A stretch of 64,000 nucleotides of DNA, from contig BROG01000447.1 in assembly GCA_030159075.1 (NCBI GenBank), positions 548,001 through 612,000 on the forward strand, given 5' to 3'. Made by a program: the position numbers and the translations under genes. Origin of the DNA: Atrina japonica (lineage: Eukaryota > Mollusca > Bivalvia > Pterioida > Pinnidae). Position 1 is the first letter of the stretch; every line of letters begins with the position of its first letter. A model generated the notes under the pieces. It was not told the DNA's origin. It saw only the letters and a program-made list of their open reading frames with translations, and made no database searches. Below are positions 12,100-26,881 of this stretch, in pieces.

Positions 12100-12660
12100 A
12101 TAAAAAAATCTCAGATACCAAAGTATAAATCAATAGAATGTCAAGGACATAGATACAAATCCGGTAAAAATGGTCAAACACGGACCTCTGGAAACCAAGA
12201 GGTTGGATCAGTTGCCATGGAGGAGTAAGCACCCCCTGTCGACCGGTCACTCCCCGCGTGAGTCCACAGTCAAGTCCAATGAAATACGTGAGGGGTGAAT
12301 CCTCGTCACAATTGGTATAGACGTCTCAACAACCGCCAACGAAAAGGCAACTCAACATTTCACTTAGTGAAACAGAGTAATCGCAAACAATACTATTATA
12401 CCGACCGTAAAATTTGCGGAACGTTGACATTAAACGCGGTTTTCGATATCCCTGTGTCAATAATTTGTCAGTGAGTAGTTTACCTCTGTATATGAAAATC
12501 TTCATATGTTGTGCACGCCCTGGCATATCGGATCATTTGTGAAATATAAACTCCATATGCGGGTGACTGAGGGATATTACTACTTAAATGTGGAAAATTT
12601 ACGATGGGAGAGCCGAAATCGTCGCGTTTGTCGTATAGCTTAGTTGCTAACTGCGTTATA
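12100..12660 (-). pseudogene. Retroelement RT fragment, family R, longest copy
   Basis: On minus it runs from the RT interior (12,660) to the 3' tail (12,100) without large rearrangement. The frame ending at 12,326 reads FIYRGKLLTDKLLTQGYRKP and then FRKFYGRYNS, with a stop after a Gly-Gly-Cys end. The tail with CCCCTGTCGACCGGTCACTC follows. It is the best reference in this window for joining the other scrambled pieces. No catalytic motif lies within it. Confidence 0.7.
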
Positions 12661-13389
12661 ATAATATCCCCATGTGTTGTTTTGATAATCCTAGATATTT
12701 CTGGTATTTCAGTACCAGCCGATTATCAAATATTAATGTAATATTTCGCTCAGATAACACCGTTTAAATTCTAAACTTCTCATACAGTGGGTACTCTTAG
12801 ACGGATTTGGCAACACATTTAGATTTATAATTTGGCCTTGCGTGATACCACTTTTTCTTTCTTTTTTTGATAAAGTTTCAAGGTCATAGGGTAAAAGGTT
12901 AAGGGCATATACATTTAAGTAAACAAAATGTTATTCGTAATTTTTTTTATACATTTCTATTTCTCAAGTATCAGTGGATATTTCCGCGTGTTGTTAATTA
13001 CGCGATTTTCTGATGCAAACTATACGTGTGGGCATTTTTACGCGATGTTTTGTGGGAGTAATTTACACGAAAAACTCCGTGTGTATTTGGTGTAATTTAC
13101 CCCACGCGTAAATTACCACGTTGCAGTAACTGTAACCAAAATTGTCAAGCCGCATTAACGTTTTCGGATGAAAAGAGGTCGGTGCGAATGACAAGGGGTC
13201 AGCTAGGACTCATAAAAGACCAAAAATAGGTACATTTTGAATTACCTTCTTCTCAACAGGCAATGATCAGATAACTTTCAAATTCTGTATGCATGTATGG
13301 TAAGACAATATCTACAAAGTTTGCAAATAGAATTGAAATATGTTCGTAAACTAGCCTTGAGCTGAGCACCTCAAATTACATGGGACACA
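12661..13389. other. Non-coding stretch
   Basis: No supported ORF. There are several CpG-containing palindromic bits around 12,980-13,120 (for example TTACCCCACGCGTAAATTACC) that look like decayed inverted repeats without clear borders. Confidence 0.4.
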
Positions 13390-13525
13390 GTTTTAAACAC
13401 GACTTAATATTTTTTCTCATTTTTTATGTTGTGCGCACGACTTTATATATAATTTTTTCCTATTTTTTAGTCGTGCGCACGAGATAGCTATGCCTTGCGC
13501 ACGACTTAATTAGATAATAGCAAAC
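13390..13525. repeat. Palindromic CGTGCGCACG repeat cluster
   Basis: Copies of GTGCGCACGACTT recur at about 13,430, 13,470 and 13,497. The one at 13,471-13,482 (TCGTGCGCACGA) is a perfect 12-bp palindrome. T-rich spacers lie between them. Confidence 0.6.
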
Positions 13526-13559
13526 ATTTCCCATCGACATCCGTCTTACACTTAAACTA

Positions 13560-14075
13560 GAATTTCGGCCCTATTGACATTTTGTCAATCTTTACATGCT
13601 GAACATTTCTTTCTTCTCTCACTTTTACTCTACCTATTATACTTTTCAAAATAATGTCAAAAAACATAAAAAAACAATAATAATTCACCAAAATGGGGAA
13701 ATAACTCACAAAAGGGTCGACCCGACAATTTCCACCAAAATGAAATATCTTTAGATTTTTGCAAGACGCTCATTTTAAGGTAACGGTTTTCTCTAGCTTT
13801 AATAATTTTGGAGATACATGTATCAAATCAAAAATATCCTCAGACTCATTCGTTTTATATTTAGCCATGGCAGCCATGGATGGTCCTAGCCCCTTTTCAT
13901 CCACAAACTTTATGCGGCTTCACATGGGGATGCTATATGTCAAGTTAAAATTGGCCCACTGGTTCTTGAGAAGAAGATGTTTAAATGCAAAAGTTAACAG
14001 ACGGACGACGGACGCCAGACATTTGGCTATAGTAATAGCTCACTTGGCCCTTTGGGCCAGGTGAGCTAAAAATGG
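13560..14075 (+). mobile_element. Dispersed repeat ending in a strong hairpin
   Basis: It ends at 14,036-14,070 with TAGCTCACTTGGCCC, loop TTTG, then GGGCCAGGTGAGCTA: a 15-bp stem with a single mismatch. The approach (GACGGACGACGGACGCC) and this hairpin are what I recall from very abundant bivalve repeats. The left border is uncertain. The 101-codon open frame at 13,759-14,064 lies wholly within the repeat and is not supported as a gene. Confidence 0.55.
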
Positions 14076-14329
14076 GACCTGATTTTTGTGGATTCAATAT
14101 TTTTGTATATTTTGGGTTTTCAATTTTGCTTTTTCAGTGCTAGGCACCATCGCGAAAATTGGAGACCTGCAGAACACATCGGTTAAACGTGGTCACTGTG
14201 ACAAAGTTTCAAGGTCATGTGGTCAAAGGTCAATGTCAAAATTTCCTATCCCGAAATTTCACGTGGAATTTATATTTCAGAAAGTCTTATCATTCATATC
14301 ATTGTCATGTTGTAAATTTGAATTTACTG

Positions 14330-14435
14330 AGTAGTGTAAATACAAAATTTACAACATGACAACCCACCCAGTAAATGCAAAATTTACAAAATGAAAACCC
14401 ACCCAGTGAATACAAAATTTACAACATGACATTAT
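14330..14435 (+). repeat. Short tandem repeat, three units
   Basis: Three units of roughly 42 bp contain CAAAATTTACAACATGACA with CCCACCCAGT between them. A related piece (AAAATTTACAACATGACAAA) occurs at about 17,080. Confidence 0.75.
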
Positions 14436-14714
14436 TCCCTATGTTGTTAACTTTTTTAAATATGTAGAAAATTGAACCCGGGTCATTTTCCAACAGATAG
14501 GCCTATGGGCCAATTTTCTACATGTGTCTGGGTATTTTTTTCTTTTGGGTTTACTTTTCTACATTACTACGGCACCACAATACACGGAAAAATGAACTTG
14601 GAATACAAAATTAACATGAAGGTTCATTGTTGCTTTTGTTTACTCCCCCCCCCGAATAATCGATTTTTTATTTTTACTTTTAATACTTGTTCTTGATGTA
14701 AATTAACAAATAAG

Positions 14715-16513
<1,799 letters not shown>

Positions 16514-16817
16514 AATAAGAGCTATACACAGGCATAAGGAATTTTATATTCCTATATATTTTGTGAAAATGGCTCAGGTCCAGCGTGGTATCCATATAAA
16601 ATTGAAAAAGTTTCTCAAGCAATTTTTACAAACTATGAAGGAATTTAAGAATGTGCATGCCTATGTATATATCTTATTTGTTATTATAAATCAATATAAG
16701 AAATATAAAGGAGGTAATATTTTTAAAAAATAATAATAACCACTATTGCCCCTCTTAATGAATATGAATTTATTCCCCGGCCGTGGAAGTAGTTTGTAGC
16801 CTATGTCTTAAACACCC

Positions 16818-16819
<2 letters not shown>

Positions 16820-16911
<92 letters not shown>
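16820..16911. repeat. Compound (CA)n(CT)n microsatellite
   Basis: About 50 bp of CA followed directly by about 40 bp of CT. Confidence 0.97.
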
Positions 16912-16913
<2 letters not shown>

Positions 16914-17384
16914 CTTTTATTTTTTCATTTGAGGGGACCGACTGCGTATTTGCGTGCAATTTCCCCAGGTAGTCTCCCTAGGAAATTGTCTATATTACAA
17001 CATTGGGAGGTCATCAATTAGTTTCCAGACCGTTCTAATATTGTAAGTTTTTAATTTACGGGCCGGGTGGGCGTTAAGACAAAATTTACAACATGACAAA
17101 ACTTGGAACCTGTTATAATCTCAAACGCATTAAATTGATAAACTGGTTATTTCTCCACATTGTATTTCATTCAGTTCTGGGTGCCAGACACTCAACTAAC
17201 TTTATTATACTCTCTAACATGACTGATTTACAAATTTTACAATACCCTCTCGACTTTACTTTTTTTTAATCCAATAATTAAATAGATTAACATATAAATG
17301 ACCAAATTCATGGACACAATCGCGGTACGGTGCCGCGTATGGATCCGCCAATGAAAATGTAAGATGTTGTTACCATTAGTATAC

Positions 17385-17477
<93 letters not shown>
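17385..17477. repeat. (AT)n microsatellite
   Basis: About 90 bp of AT dinucleotides with one early interruption. Confidence 0.95.
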
Positions 17478-17481
<4 letters not shown>

Positions 17482-17940
17482 CAAATTACATTTAAAGAAA
17501 CAAAAAATCATTATTAGAAACAAAACATTTTATTATGTTCTAAGTGAAAATTTTTTTTTTGAAAATCTCTTGAGTTTCTTGGACGCCTGTGCGTGTGTGT
17601 GTTCTACGAACATTTAAGCTAATCATGATTAAGTCTGTAATTGTTTTGAAGTGAGAAATTACTTGATACATTGATATGTATATACATAAAGCTTTATATA
17701 TCGTTGCTTGACACAAAATGTCCATGACTCACCGAATTTTAATTTCTAAAGCAGTTCCCACCCACTCAGTAAAAATCATGTGCTGTAATACAAACAAAAA
17801 GATCCGTGTATAAGATAACGACAGGTGGACAAATAAAAAAACAATATTAAATTGCCCATCACTCCTTTTGGTTTCTATTTTCTTAATTCATAAATTTTTG
17901 TTGCTGATAGGCCTATCTGGTTAGTATGAGTGCATTAAAC
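17478..17940. other. Unassigned AT-rich DNA
   Basis: No gene or repeat recognised. Confidence 0.4.
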
Positions 17941-18330
17941 AAACTACATCTCCAGTATTAACGTGCTTTTACACCTGTAAGAAATCACGTGGTGTCTGGA
18001 CTTGTCATTCAGCGGAACAACCTAGCACTGCGCCCTCTAACGTATTTACGGACGAAGCGACATTTTGTATAAAAAATGCTACCGGAATTCGTGAAATGGG
18101 ACATACAACCTGGCAGAGAATGTAACTCCTCCCATTAACAATTATAGGTAAGATACTTATTCGGAATTCACTCTTATATATGGACATTGTGGCCTTAATA
18201 ACAGTTTTACTTGTAAATTGAATTGACTTCGTCGATCCAAACTTTCGCCCACCTATATTTTACCTGTTTGACAGGTGCAATTAGGTGTTGATTCGTCCCG
18301 GACAAGAATGCTCTTATCTCTCACAAGGTA
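17941..18330 (+). promoter_or_regulatory. Candidate promoter / first non-coding exon patch
   Basis: This roughly 400-bp patch has clearly more CpG than the DNA that follows. It contains a TATA-like TATAAAAAA at 18,068-18,076 and a donor-like ATAG/GTAAGA with the intron side beginning at 18,148. From about 18.3 kb to 56.9 kb CpG is sparse. I infer a possible transcription start for the PPP1R16-type gene downstream, whose 5' UTR must be split because an acceptor lies at 56,930. Nothing else proves the link. The 60-codon minus-strand frame here has no recognisable homology. Confidence 0.25.
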
Positions 18331-19116
18331 TATACATTTTGTTTTAAGAAATGTCTTTTTATAGAGTTTTTCTGTTCTGAGGTGTAGGATTTAAGTTTCT
18401 TGTAATATAAGAAGTACATCTAACAGGCAGTTCGCAAATACCTGTAAAAGTGGTACTACAAAAGAAAGGGCGGTAATAAAGATAATTATTGACAGGTAAC
18501 TTACACAATACTTTAATGATTAATTCCATGTGGAGTGTTTCACCCAGTAGCATTATCTTAACATAGATGGTTTTATTTCATATTTGTCTGTTTTTTATTA
18601 ACTTCTAAGGTCAGCATTTGTATTTTGTCGCCAAGAATTAAAGGTACAGATGTTATTTTTAAAATTTGTGGTTATAGATATAGGCCTACTCAATGCTACA
18701 AAAGATCAAATAGCAATTGCACATTTGATAAACATGTGTATGCAAATGTATTTGAAAAAGTGTTGTTAATTTAATACTATCCATGTATTATTTTTAACTC
18801 CACCAATATAAATTGCCAAATGTTGATCAACATAACAAGTCTGACATAGGCCACATTGTAGATCATAGCAGGGGTAGCACATTAGTTTTCGTTACAAAAA
18901 TATTTGCACTGCAGTACAACCAGACAAATGTTTAAAACAGTTGAAGCTGTTCACCCCTATTTTTTTTTAAAAGTGGTCAGTGTTTGACTTTTGACAGAAT
19001 ACAGATCTGTGTGCCATTTTATCTTGATGTACCTTGAGGTATACATGTATTGATACATTAATGTGTATATGTATGTAGAATGGTTCAGTGGGCCCTACAT
19101 AACACAGCTCAGCAGA
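18331..19116. other. CpG-poor non-coding DNA
   Basis: No gene recognised. AT-rich, with short low-complexity runs. Confidence 0.45.
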
Positions 19117-19290
19117 GCCTCTGTGGCCAAGTGGTTAAAGCATTCTCTTGAACCATGAAGTCTCTCACCTCTGGTCAGTGCAAGTTTGAGCCCTGTTGGA
19201 ACCTAAGCTGATTATGATGGTAAATTTGCCAGTTTATATTTGGAAGACCAGTGGTCTCTTCTTAGGTACACTGTACAACTTCTTTTCAAG
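19117..19290 (+). mobile_element. tRNA-headed SINE, family A, 3'-truncated or diverged
   Basis: Head GCCTCTGTGGCCAAGTGGTT (A box) and GTTTGAGCCCTGTTGGAACC (B box), then CTAAGCTGATTATGATGG, matching the copy at 52,055. Similarity fades after about 19,285. Confidence 0.8.
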
Positions 19291-20446
19291 AACTAGCAGA
19301 CAGATTTCAACCTAATTTGGGAAGTTGCCTACTCCTAGGAGTAGGACGGGCTTCAAGTTTGCAAATATGGGATAGTACCCACATGTGCTTCAAAAGGGGC
19401 CAAAAAAGAATAAAAACATGATAAATCTTTTTAAACATTCTCTTTTTTTTGTGAACAAACGATACATGTAAGATTTCTTTAAAATTTGGTTTACATTATT
19501 GTGATGACAAAATCTACATGTGTTTAGTTTGCAAAAGTAATTGAAATTTGTTCATAAACGAACGATTGATAGGTGAACCTTTAGAAGTGCTTCAGTTCAA
19601 ATGACATATACTGATATAGGGTATGGTTTTATAAAATGGCTCATTAAACCATAACTGATTGACTTTCTGTATACAAAGATCTATGAGAAAGTTGCAGTGA
19701 ATTGTCAAAGGATCAATGCTACAAAGTTCTTAAGTCATGGGTTCATAGGTCAAAATCACTGGCATTAATTAAACAGAAAATATCATTTGAATAATTGACC
19801 AAATTTGCCAGGTGAGCATCTTAAGTAATGGGATTTCAAATTTTGTCTGTGCACAAATGTATTTCTGTATCAAATTGTACTTTAGCCTTTGTCCTTTTCT
19901 CACTCAGTTTGATGTCAAAAAGAAGAAGGACAAACTGTTCTATCACTGTTTGATTCAGAAATCGACCAGTCATCATTAACCAAGAATGACTGTTGAGTTT
20001 TATTCAAGGTCATAATTCCATATAGACATATAAGATGCAGTAACTCAAAAGAGAAAAAACTGCAGAAGTAGTTATTTGTGTTGTCTGCATAGTTGTCAGA
20101 TTTTACACTGTCTCATTATCACCTTCGTTGCCATCTTGTTTTCAGAAGAATCTGGTACACGGTAGTTTTCTCTACTTGTACAAAGCTTAGATCTTTCATT
20201 GTTCTGTCACAGTGTGTGTATAGTAGTCACCGGTTCCGTGACTTGTGTTGAGGTGTTTGTAAAATGTGAAGATTGTAATTTTATAAAGATGAGTGGTAAA
20301 GGTACATTGTAATAACTTGTACAATGAAATGCACATTTTGTAGCTCATTAGATGACTAATCTCCCAGAGGCAATACATAATCAATCATACATGTTCATTT
20401 TATCTTTTGTGTTTATTTGTTTACAAAGTTTAAGACCCACACATAA
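19291..20446. other. Non-coding DNA, probably old repeat
   Basis: No ORF with support. Phrases such as GGTCAAGGTC-like and TTTGCAAAAGT-like strings look like decayed dispersed repeats, but no borders can be set. Confidence 0.35.
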
Positions 20447-20711
20447 CAGGCCTTTTTCTGTCAATGCCATTGGCAACACAATTGGGAATTTTAATGTGAA
20501 TTTGCATCATATCGGGGAAAAATTGTGTGCACACATGGAAATCTAAATGCATTTTTTAAAATTCATTTCCCCTACATTATTTTTTTTTCATTATGGTCAT
20601 GAGCTCAATATCAAATTTGGATTTTTTTTATCAAGTTTGGAAAAAATACATGCATTTTGCATTGGGAATGGGGTCAAATTTGGCCCTTTGGAAACTATAG
20701 AAAAAGCCCTG
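20447..20711. mobile_element. Short inverted-repeat element (MITE)
   Basis: Left end CAGGCCTTTTTCTGT and right end, in reverse complement, CAGGGCTTTTTCTAT bracket 265 bp that include GGGAATGGGGTCAAATTTGG, a string I recall from common bivalve repeats. A further CAGGGCTTTTTCAATA end at about 20,918 suggests a second, damaged copy next to it. No target duplication was recognised. Confidence 0.55.
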
Positions 20712-20939
20712 CCTCAAGAGCCTGGACTCCCAATTTATTTTGGCAGCTTTGTCTACCTATCTTGTTTCCTTAATTATGAAAAAATCTTATTTTATTTTAA
20801 ACAATTTCAAAACTACAGGTTGTTCTTTAATGATGACCTCAGACAGTGTCAGCTTGAGACATTTTCATATGCACACTGTGACAGTAAAATTAAATAACAA
20901 AACTGCTTATTTTGGGTCAGGGCTTTTTCAATACTTGAC

Positions 20940-23280
20940 ATAAACAGTTACACACTTAGCCACATGGTGGGTAACCAAACATCCAGTATTACGTGTACTT
21001 AAGTGGGTTGGACAAGTTATTAGAGCAATATAAGCTGTCACAATAATTATTTTTGTCCCCTGACATATAGTCGAGAATGTGATAAAATGTGTGTTTAAAT
21101 ACACAAATATCAAACACGTGAAAAGTTATAAAAGATCTTCTTTTTTGAAGTTGTTTGTTTAATTAGAGTTTAAGTTTTCTCGTACCTTAAAAAATCCATC
21201 TGTATTTCCGTTTGCAATCACCTTTCAGATAAATTCTTTCGCCATATCAAATGTACTCCGTAATTCGGCCAGGGGATCTCAGTCCTTTATGCGCTTGGAC
21301 TACATGTATGTTATAGTAGACCAGTTTTTATGTGTTTTATGTTTACTTTTAAAATATAGGACGTGAGTGAGTTTTATTGGAATGTGCATCCATTATGTAA
21401 AATATATCCTTTTCAATGCTGTTTTAAATACCCGAAGAAAATCGGATGAACATATGTATAAATATATAAGGTCACTAAAAGAATTGCTTTGATCTGTAAT
21501 GTAACCCTGAATGCTGACATTGACAAAATCAAAATAATATTACAGTGAAAAGTATGCATATCATGTTTTTCAATCGTGTTGCCATGTCCGGTGGAGTTGT
21601 GCAGTTCATGATCATATGTGTCAAGATTGATAAAGCTGAGAATGCGATGGGACGAGTTAACAATGAATCAAGATCACCCGATATACCCAGTACGTGAACA
21701 ATTTCAGAAACGAAGGTTTTGAAATGAAGAAAAAGAGCAACTTTGTCTGGTTTAATTATGAAATGATGATGTACGAAAATAAACGCATAGGGTAATAAGA
21801 ATAGAATGTATATTAACTGCAAATAGTACTGTTTATTAGACACTTGGTAATCTTCATAAAGACTTACTGAAAGTTAATTTGCAATGCTCAAAGTGATGGC
21901 GGACAAACAATAACTGATATTACGGGTTATGTTTTGCATTTGTTATTCTAACCACTAGATGGTCTCTTTGGGATATATATGAGATAAAATATTACATAAA
22001 ATGGGCATGTAAGATCTTTCACCTGTGACAGTTCATATTGCTTTAACACAGTTAAGGTCAAGGTCAAGGTCTGTTTTTGGACCTTAAGTGGGTCCGTCGG
22101 GCCACATCAAACCAATCTTTTTTATTTTTTTTTTCTAAGCAATAGTATAATAAATTACAGTTTGTATACAAATGTACATATAAGTATGTATCAGTATGGT
22201 CAGTACCTGGGAAAACTTAATGTTCTTAGTGTAATGAACACAGCCATTGTACACCACCAAAGTTATGTAGAGGATAAAATATGCATAGAAATCTGGTATA
22301 CTATACAGGCTAATAAACAAAAAAGCTTGTTTTACCATTTACCAGCCAAATTACTTCAGAGCTAATAAACCTTTCATGAATATTTGTTGTACTTTATGTA
22401 GGATTGATAGGTGAAAATTGACAAAGGGATATATGTGTTAAACAGCAAATGGATCTAGGATTGAGAGGTGAAAATTTGATGGAAGGGTGAGATGAGAATA
22501 GAGATTTTCCTTTGGTGTAGAATAGTACAAGGAGAATTTTGAAGTACAACAGTAGTAAAACGTTTGTTTAATTGCATATTTTGTGTCTGGGATGTTGATT
22601 TTCAGCACAAGGTACCAAGTTGACCTAATTCTAACATACATATATCTACAATGACTTCCTTGATATACAATACATCAGGATCCCACGTAAAGTTTTGTCT
22701 GGTTTGTTCTGGACAAGTACATTTTGTGTTCCGACAAGTACATGTTACTTCTCACTTAAGACGACAAACTGTTGAAGACAAAAATGAATTCAATAAAGAT
22801 AATTTTTATTTATCTTTAAATGTTACACTTTATCTTCAGACAAGTCATTTTTGCATTCAGACAAGTAGATTTCAATACTACACATTTCGATGTTTTCCCC
22901 ATCCAAATTCTGAAATCAAACAGACTCATATTAGTGTAATGTACACACACACATGTATCCATTAGTGCTATAATTTCTCTTCTGCATGATGTACTTCCAG
23001 TATTGTGTGTGTGTGTGTGCCAATTATTTACTTGCATTATAACAGAAAGCAAACATATCTAGATATGTTTATAAAAGTAGGAAAGTGACAGAACTAATGT
23101 GATATGTTGTAGACCGTGGAGCCTAAAGTAAATTCTCCAGACTGGGTCACATCAACCTGGTGCTTGACTTGTCCCCCTTTATGTAAAGCTACTTTATACC
23201 TGTAAATTTTCACTCCCGTTTAATTTTCGTTCATAGATGAGATGGTAAATTTAAAATGAAATTAAAATTTTCAAGCTGAA
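20940..23280. other. Non-coding DNA
   Basis: Small open frames on both strands (up to 104 codons) show no recognisable domains and no splice-phase logic. Apart from short GT/CA runs at 22,945 and 23,005 and a conserved-looking end TTTTCACTCCCGTTTAATTT near 23,210 (shared with 44.3 and 60.2 kb), nothing was identified. Confidence 0.4.
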
Positions 23281-23462
23281 TACAGTAAAACCTGCTTTTG
23301 TGACCACCTGCGTATATAGACCACCTGGTCACAATGACCATTTTTTGCTGTCCCCAAAAGTACCATTTGTGTACAAATCAACCTCTATATAAAGACCACC
23401 TCCCTATAAAGACCAGTTTTCTTACCTCCCTAAGGGGGTCATTATATACAAGTTTCACTGTA
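23281..23462. mobile_element. TA-flanked MITE, pogo/Tigger-like ends
   Basis: TA + CAGTAAAACCTGCTTTT at the left and, in reverse complement, TA + CAGTGAAACTTGTAT at the right bracket 182 bp made largely of AAAGACCACC-like modules. The CAGTRRAACCT terminus with TA target fits pogo/Tigger-type Tc1/mariner elements. Related copies lie at 25.8, 27.9, 28.7, 28.9, 36.8 and 41.0 kb. Confidence 0.65.
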
Positions 23463-24810
23463 ATTCAAGCACTGACATTTGCTGCTGAAACTACAACTGT
23501 TAAAAAATACATTTGTAAAAAATTGTATTTGTACATTGTATGTTCTTGTGTAATTTCAAGTGTTATTTTGTTTTTAGATCATATTAAAAAAAAAAAAACA
23601 GGGTTCACCTGTGTTTGAAACTTACTCTAAATTATTGGATATATAGATATATGCAGATATTCATTGTTAACAAAAATTTACCCTTTACATTCTATGACAT
23701 TATGCATAAGATATTTTAATAGTATTTAATGTCATCTGAACATGTACATGTCAAAGGTAAATTCCTTTAGGGGTCCTCTTAATTGCTCCAGACATTGGAT
23801 GTTGTTTTATTCCAGTAGGTTTTCGAGGAACAAACCTAATTATGTTTATCTACCTCCCAAAGTCACAACAATTATTGTTCATGGGTTGAAGATTTTTAGT
23901 GTTTTTATCAAAATATTTCTTTATTTTGCTTTTTGAGTGGACAACATTCAATAATCTTGTTGAAATCAACACATTTAAGTTAGCTTTACTACATGTACAC
24001 CACTCTTGGCTTTTAGATGTTATCCCATACCTGAATTTTTATGCTCCTTAGGGATAGCATATAGTCATTGCCATGTCATTTATCAGAATTTTATTGTATT
24101 TCACACACATGTTCCTTGGGACAGAGACTTTTGGACAAAGGTCACTCAAGATCATTTCTGAAAGGTCAAGGTTATTCAGCACATACATTGTATCTGTAAA
24201 ATATTTTGAAAGGCCTCAAGCTTTTATCTTTTTAGATTGTTAATAAAAATTTCACACAAATGTTTCTTGTTATATTTTGTATCTAGTAATCACTATGTCC
24301 AGTACATGTAAACCTGTCTTGAGAGACCACTGTCATGAAAAAGCACCTGTTTTTGAGACTACATTTTGTAAACCATTCAGTTAAATATCTGTAAATAAAA
24401 CATGTTGTGTAGATAATTCATTTTGTTGTATTCAAGTGGGCAAGTTTGCTAAATTCAATATGTGATAGGTATGCACTGATCATGTTTATAATAAATCAAA
24501 ATGTAGGCCTACCGGTAAATGTAATTATGAAAACACCAGTTATATTTATAACATGTTTAATTCTTTTATTTCTGTGGAAATATTTTACCTAGCTGGAACA
24601 ATTTGGTAGACTCAACAGAAAAAAAGAATTGAAATTTTCAACCTCCAGTCATCAGAAAATTATGTTTAAATTATACATATGCTAGATCATATAATAAAAA
24701 TACATTTCTGATTTTGGTTTTGAATTTTTCATTTATGCTCGCCAAAGTTCACAATATGCAAAATTCAATACTGGAATCATAAGTGTGATATCAATGGAAA
24801 CTTGCGACAG

Positions 24811-24813
<3 letters not shown>
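23463..24813. other. Non-coding DNA with one MITE fragment
   Basis: At about 24,303-24,372 a fragment GTAAACCTGTCTTGAGAGAC resembles the ends of the TA-flanked MITE family. Nothing else recognised. Confidence 0.4.

Positions 24814-24847
<34 letters not shown>
24814..24847. repeat. (AT)n microsatellite
   Basis: Short pure AT repeat of about 34 bp. Confidence 0.9.
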
Positions 24848-24850
<3 letters not shown>

Positions 24851-25759
24851 TGATCAAGAATCACGCCTTTCTAGTTGTCTTTTAACAATTCTATTTTGTT
24901 GTCGGACAAGTGGAAGTTACCTAGCTGTCTTTACATTCATCCATTTGGACAAGTTTACAGAAATTTCTGTAACACTTCCAATATCATTTAGTGTAATTCA
25001 AGGTGTGAAATAAGAATTCAAAACACACTTGTCCAGGGGAGGGGCAACTCACTTGAGGAATTTGGTTGTCCCCATCTGAATTCACTTAAACCCCCCAAAA
25101 AGAAGGAAAACTGGCAAAATCAGTTAATGAAATAACAATTAATTAAATTGGTATATTTAAACAGTGATAACTAAAGTTTACACTTCATTTCCTACTTTAA
25201 TGGTTGTACATGTATGATACTAACAGCTGTTGAAACTCCTTAAACCATAGTCTGAAAATTAAGATTACAATCATTTAATGCAGTATGGGCAATCACACTG
25301 GTGCTTACGGTATTTCATATCCAATAATTTAGATGTAGTAATACTCCAGAATTCTAATAGATTTTAATAAAAAAAACATCAATATTAGAAGATATCACTG
25401 GTTTCCTATCTGTTCTGATGGCAGTGTTATTGATGTGCTCTGTGATTGATTTCTGTACGTAAAAATCGGATAATATCGACTTGGTATACAGTGATATATC
25501 AGGGATTCAAAGTGGGACGGCAAGATTGAGTATGCTCGACCAAAATAATACACTGAAAACTTGGTGTTTTGTCTCCTAAATACGCAAGTGTGAAAATGAT
25601 AACTAAGTGAAGTAGACTGTATATCATAGATAAGGTAAAATGGCAGAGTGGTAAGATTAAAGGGGCATTAGCTGTGTTTTTTCACCAAAACTTTTTTTCC
25701 TGTTTTACTACTTAGAGTGATATACAATAACAACAAAAAGAGATACATGTATACACAGG

Positions 25760-25892
25760 GACACAAGAAAACTGGTCTTTATAGGGAGGTGGTCTTTATA
25801 AAGAGGTTAATTTAAACACAAATGGTACTATTGGGGGCAGCAAAAAGCAATCTTTGTGACAAGGAGGTCTTTAAAGCAGGTTGCTGTATATT
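25760..25892 (-). mobile_element. TA-flanked MITE fragment
   Basis: Reverse complement of the family at 23,281 and 28,694: ACTGGTCTTTATAGGGAGGT, GGTACTATTGGGGGCAGCAA and the end AAAGCAGGTTGCTGTA. The left end is degraded. Confidence 0.6.
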
Positions 25893-26038
25893 TTTGAGAA
25901 ATCCAGTTTGGCAGTCATTCACTTGCAGCTGATTAACTTAAACCTAACTACCGTATTTGACCTAAAAAGGGTGTCGGGAGCGGGTGATTGGAGTACAGGG
26001 CGCCTTGATTTTGACATTTTTTCTTTCGTGATGCACAT

Positions 26039-26876
26039 CAGGGTTTTCCCTGACGCAATAATTCTGCGTATTTACACGTAAAAATCCTAAATGACGCCTA
26101 AAATAAGATCTATTGCGTCCTAGTGGACGCGTTGAATACTTGATGTCTTTCAAGATCGTTTGGGTAAATTAACCAAGCATGCGACCTATTTCTACCAGTT
26201 TGCTTCTTTTTTATGTCAATTTTTAATTCTTATGTTCTAGTGCAATTCCACATGAAAACCAAGAAACTGAATTCATCATTTTATTTACAATAAAACAGAA
26301 AAATCTTTACCTCTAATATAGATCTAGAATCAACAAGACAACATCGATCATCACTTTATGGGTACTTCCGGAAGTGTAAATTTAAGAAGGGATACCAAAC
26401 CCGACTTTCATTTGAATTATGGAAATTAAAGAATAATAATGAAAGTACTAATGATGGTTATATAAAATGATTTATTTACACAAATATTTATGTAAATCTT
26501 GCATATGATAAAGTACTTTAATACTTGAAATGGATAAAGTAGATATAATTTTCAAATAAATAAATTTGAGGCATCAATTAGTAGGCTACATGTATTTAGT
26601 AACTTTGCATCTATATTTCTAAAAACATGTAATTATATTACAATTTGTAGATTTTTGATATAAAATTTCCATATGATTTCAAATATAGTTAAAACAACTT
26701 TCATGTTTATAGGGATGTCTGTAATTATCAACAAAAGTGCACATTTGACATTCAGTTTAATTCTGATCGAATTGAAGTGGACTGCAAATGGACTCCTAAA
26801 TTACAAAATGGACTCCTAATTTTGTAGTTGTGGGAGTCCATGGACTCCTCATTTGAAAATCCCAGGGAAAACCCTG
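26039..26876. mobile_element. 838-bp inverted-repeat element, hAT-like ends
   Basis: The left end CAGGGTTTTCCCTG and the right end CAGGGAAAACCCTG form a perfect 14-bp terminal inverted repeat. CACAT lies immediately outside both ends (26,034-26,038 and 26,877-26,881), a probable 5-bp target duplication. The interior has no long ORF; its last part repeats GGACTCCTAAATT-type strings. CAGGG termini suggest hAT, for which 5- to 8-bp duplications are known, but the superfamily is inference. Confidence 0.75.
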
Positions 26877-26881
26877 CACAT

